Assembly: GCA_050180705.1 (NCBI GenBank)
Contig: JBFXDX010000007.1
Location: 1-64,000 of the forward strand
Direction: 5' to 3'
Length of the DNA stretch: 64,000 nucleotides
Source of the DNA: SB25 sp050180705
Lineage (GTDB): Bacteria > Bacteroidota > Bacteroidia > Bacteroidales > Tenuifilaceae
In this document: one piece after another, positions 62,592 through 64,000 of the stretch
How the letters are laid out: each line of letters begins with the position of its first letter
Numbering within the stretch: the first letter of the stretch is position 1
Translations under genes and position numbers: made by a program
Notes under the pieces: generated by a model
Told to the model about the DNA's origin: nothing
Seen by the model: only the letters and a program-made list of their open reading frames with translations
Database searches by the model: none

Positions 62592-63134
62592 ATGAGTGAT
62601 TTCTTAAACCAGTGCTATGCTCAGATGCATAAGGGCGATATCATTGTAGCCTATAAAGGCTCAATAAATGCAGATGTCATTGCTGATACTTTAGGTCTGG
62701 TTGAATCGAAACTTGATGATTTGCTCGAGCAAAGTCTTGTCAGAAAAAAGTTGTACAATGTTCTTGTAGAATGTCTTCAGAATCTCTATCATCATGTTGA
62801 CAGTGTAGAAGAGAATGAATATACCCATAATTTTGGAGCATTTGTCTTGTCTAAGACTGATACTGGTTATCGAATTTCTACTGGAAATATGGTAGAATCC
62901 GGTAAAGCAAATGTTTTAAAGGAGAAAATTGACAAGATTAATTCTTTATCAAAAGAAGAATTAAAAGATTTTTATAAATTTGTTCTGAACAATCAAACAT
63001 TCTCCGAGAAGGGAGGTGGTGGTTTGGGGTTAATAGATATGGCCCGCAAAACTGGAAATAAACTTGAATACCGCTTTTCCTCCTTTAATCAGGATTTTGA
63101 TTTTTTTAACCTTAACGTGTTAATAACTGAATAA
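62592..63134 (+). CDS. SiaB-family protein kinase (DUF6272)
   Basis: 180 residues from the ATG at 62592; a TTG start at 62565 would add nine residues (MQANQQRSS) that do not fit the family N-terminus. Features: DIIVAYKGSINADVIADTLG at the N-terminus, NVLVECLQNLYHHVD (the ATPase N-box), and GGGGLGLIDMARKTG. SiaB proteins phosphorylate SiaC. The gene heads a SiaB-SiaC operon with 16 bases between. Confidence 0.85.
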   Translation: MSDFLNQCYAQMHKGDIIVAYKGSINADVIADTLGLVESKLDDLLEQSLVRKKLYNVLVECLQNLYHHVDSVEENEYTHNFGAFVLSKTDTGYRISTGNMVESGKANVLKEKIDKINSLSKEELKDFYKFVLNNQTFSEKGGGGLGLIDMARKTGNKLEYRFSSFNQDFDFFNLNVLITE

Positions 63135-63150
63135 AGTAAATTTTGCCGCC

Positions 63151-63531
63151 ATGGAATTAATAAACATCGAAGGTACACCTAAAACCCCAACTGTGTCAAT
63201 GGATCCAAGTAGTGGGGTTGTTGAAATTAAAGGAAGATCCATTCCCGAGAATTCTATTGAGTTTTATAAACCAATTGTAGATTGGTTAGATGATTATGCA
63301 AAAGGCCCTGCCGGAAAAACAGTTGTTAATATTCGTTTGGAATATTTTAATACAGCATCGTCGAAATGTATTCTCGATGTATTCAAAAAGTTAGAGGTAC
63401 TTAAGAAGAATTCAGCAGATGTTATCATCAACTGGTATTACGAGGAAGACGATGAGGATATGCTAGAAGCTGGCGAAGACTACGAGTCGATTATTAAGGT
63501 ACCTTTTAAAATGATTCAAATTGTTGATTAA
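63151..63531 (+). CDS. SiaC-family regulatory phosphoprotein (DUF1987)
   Basis: 126 residues with the family signature LEYFNTASSKCILD. Thr68 lies at the position of the phosphorylation threonine of Pseudomonas SiaC. In that system unphosphorylated SiaC activates a diguanylate cyclase (SiaD) and SiaA is the phosphatase. Neither SiaA nor SiaD is in the window, so in this organism the partner is elsewhere or different. Confidence 0.88.
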   Translation: MELINIEGTPKTPTVSMDPSSGVVEIKGRSIPENSIEFYKPIVDWLDDYAKGPAGKTVVNIRLEYFNTASSKCILDVFKKLEVLKKNSADVIINWYYEEDDEDMLEAGEDYESIIKVPFKMIQIVD

Positions 63532-63548
63532 GGATATTAATGAATATT

Positions 63549-63574
63549 AAAAAAGGGGCTTAAGCCCCTTTTTT
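63549..63574. terminator. Bidirectional terminator
   Basis: AAAAAAGGGGCTT / AAGCCCCTTTTTT, a perfect 13-base palindrome between convergent genes. It begins 18 bases after the SiaC stop and ends at the stop codon of the minus-strand gene. Confidence 0.93.
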
Positions 63575-64000
63575 AGTCTTCTTTATCTCCGCCAATTTGT
63601 TCCATTCTATCTAAGAATCGTTTAAATAAGCGGAAGTATAGCACAATGTATAGCATAATGCTCGATAGCCATATTACAATAACATTAACCCAGAATGTGC
63701 TATAGTAATAGCCAAATATTGATTTTGCTGGAGCATAAAAATGCGATCGAATAAACTTTGAATCGGGGTAAAGGAATATTGGATCAACTTTTTGAATAAG
63801 AGATCCCTTATATTCCATTATTCGCTCAACTTCTCCCGAATTACGAACAAAGTCACTCAGACTTTCATTATGGTATTGTCGTTTTAATTTTAAGAATAAT
63901 TCTTTCCCTTCAGCAGTGCTTTGTTGCTTTGATATTAGCCTATCTTTCTCGTTGCTTGCTTTATTGTATAGTTTCACATAGTATTTCCTTACAAGTTCTA
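63573..64000 (-). CDS. C-terminal part of a membrane protein, probably ABC-type (cut by window edge)
   Basis: The frame is open from base 64000 (ELVRKYYVKLYNKAS...) to the stop at 63573, so the M-like start seen at 63977 is only an internal GTG. One or two transmembrane helices (FWVNVIVIWLSSIMLYIVLY) precede the tail LFKRFLDRMEQIGGDKED. The text resembles the C-terminus of large ABC-2-type fused ATPase/permease proteins of Bacteroidales (YNKASNEKD, HFYAP segments), but this is memory of the family only. The 5' part is needed to decide. Confidence 0.6.
   Translation of the reverse strand, partial: ELVRKYYVKLYNKASNEKDRLISKQQSTAEGKELFLKLKRQYHNESLSDFVRNSGEVERIMEYKGSLIQKVDPIFLYPDSKFIRSHFYAPAKSIFGYYYSTFWVNVIVIWLSSIMLYIVLYFRLFKRFLDRMEQIGGDKED

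Noticed and set aside
1..64000. tRNA, rRNA, IS elements or prophage
   Set aside because: No cloverleaf with the GGTTCGAATC-type arm, no transposase or integrase, no terminal inverted repeats seen.

Overview
The window looks like chromosome of a Bacteroidota bacterium, most likely an anaerobic or facultative member of Bacteroidales. Evidence: AT-rich DNA; repeated TAnnTTTG -7 promoter elements (the Bacteroidota sigma-ABfr type); almost no Shine-Dalgarno sequences before starts; TonB-dependent receptors with CarboxypepD_reg N-termini; lipoproteins with a Cys-Ser-Asp-Asp-Asp type start; many LytTR two-component pairs; an IorAB indolepyruvate:ferredoxin oxidoreductase typical of anaerobes; and a SiaB/SiaC pair. 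Species cannot be fixed from this stretch. No rRNA, tRNA, CRISPR, IS element or prophage was found.

Layout. 1-620: start of a type I restriction methylase gene (hsdM, cut by the window edge) preceded by a small XRE regulator with a palindrome upstream. 650-1800: non-coding arrays of heptameric words. 1812-4256: VOC protein plus SDR, then a MORN/YwqK-like protein. 4447-10459: what I read as a phosphate-starvation cluster (beta-helix lipoprotein, small CarboxypepD_reg protein, large TonB receptor, PhoB-like response regulator), each gene preceded by direct repeats of TTAAC at 11-bp spacing. A PiT phosphate transporter with a PhoU-like tail (13664-15901) carries the same box. Between them lie a bacteriohemerythrin, a nitronate monooxygenase-like flavoprotein and a membrane LytTR protein. 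16078-24111: LytTR two-component pair divergent from a His-rich protein and a CusBAC-type heavy-metal RND efflux operon. 24206-29127: AraC regulator divergent from a TolC/HlyD/MFS (EmrAB-like) efflux operon. 29323-34675: esterase, small membrane proteins, an ABC ATPase, and a second LytTR pair co-transcribed with a lipoprotein. 35021-37475: iorAB with a long leader that contains a 25-codon aromatic-rich ORF. 37734-38385: HigBA-like toxin-antitoxin. 38434-42326: YjbQ protein, ArsC-like protein lacking its catalytic Cys, TonB receptor, RHH protein. 42605-48428: hybrid PAS histidine kinase, aminopeptidase P, lipoprotein, second YjbQ. 48530-52729: phosphohexomutase and nucleotide-sugar genes (rfbD, rfbC, UDP-xylose synthase-like). 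52987-62416: housekeeping (rpsA, STAS protein, rnz, guaA, S41 protease, DEAD helicase, rRNA methylase). 62592-64000: SiaB, SiaC, and the C-terminus of a membrane protein that runs off the window.

How the parts fit. The clearest unlisted signal is the shared 11-bp-phased TTAAC box in front of five genes, which predicts a local Pho regulon under the 9761 regulator: outer-membrane uptake (TonB receptor), a surface lipoprotein and inner-membrane Pi import (PiT). The two efflux operons each have a divergent regulator. Four separate intergenic regions carry arrays whose basic unit is 7 bp, two of them with a 21-bp higher period; these explain most of the apparent open frames there.
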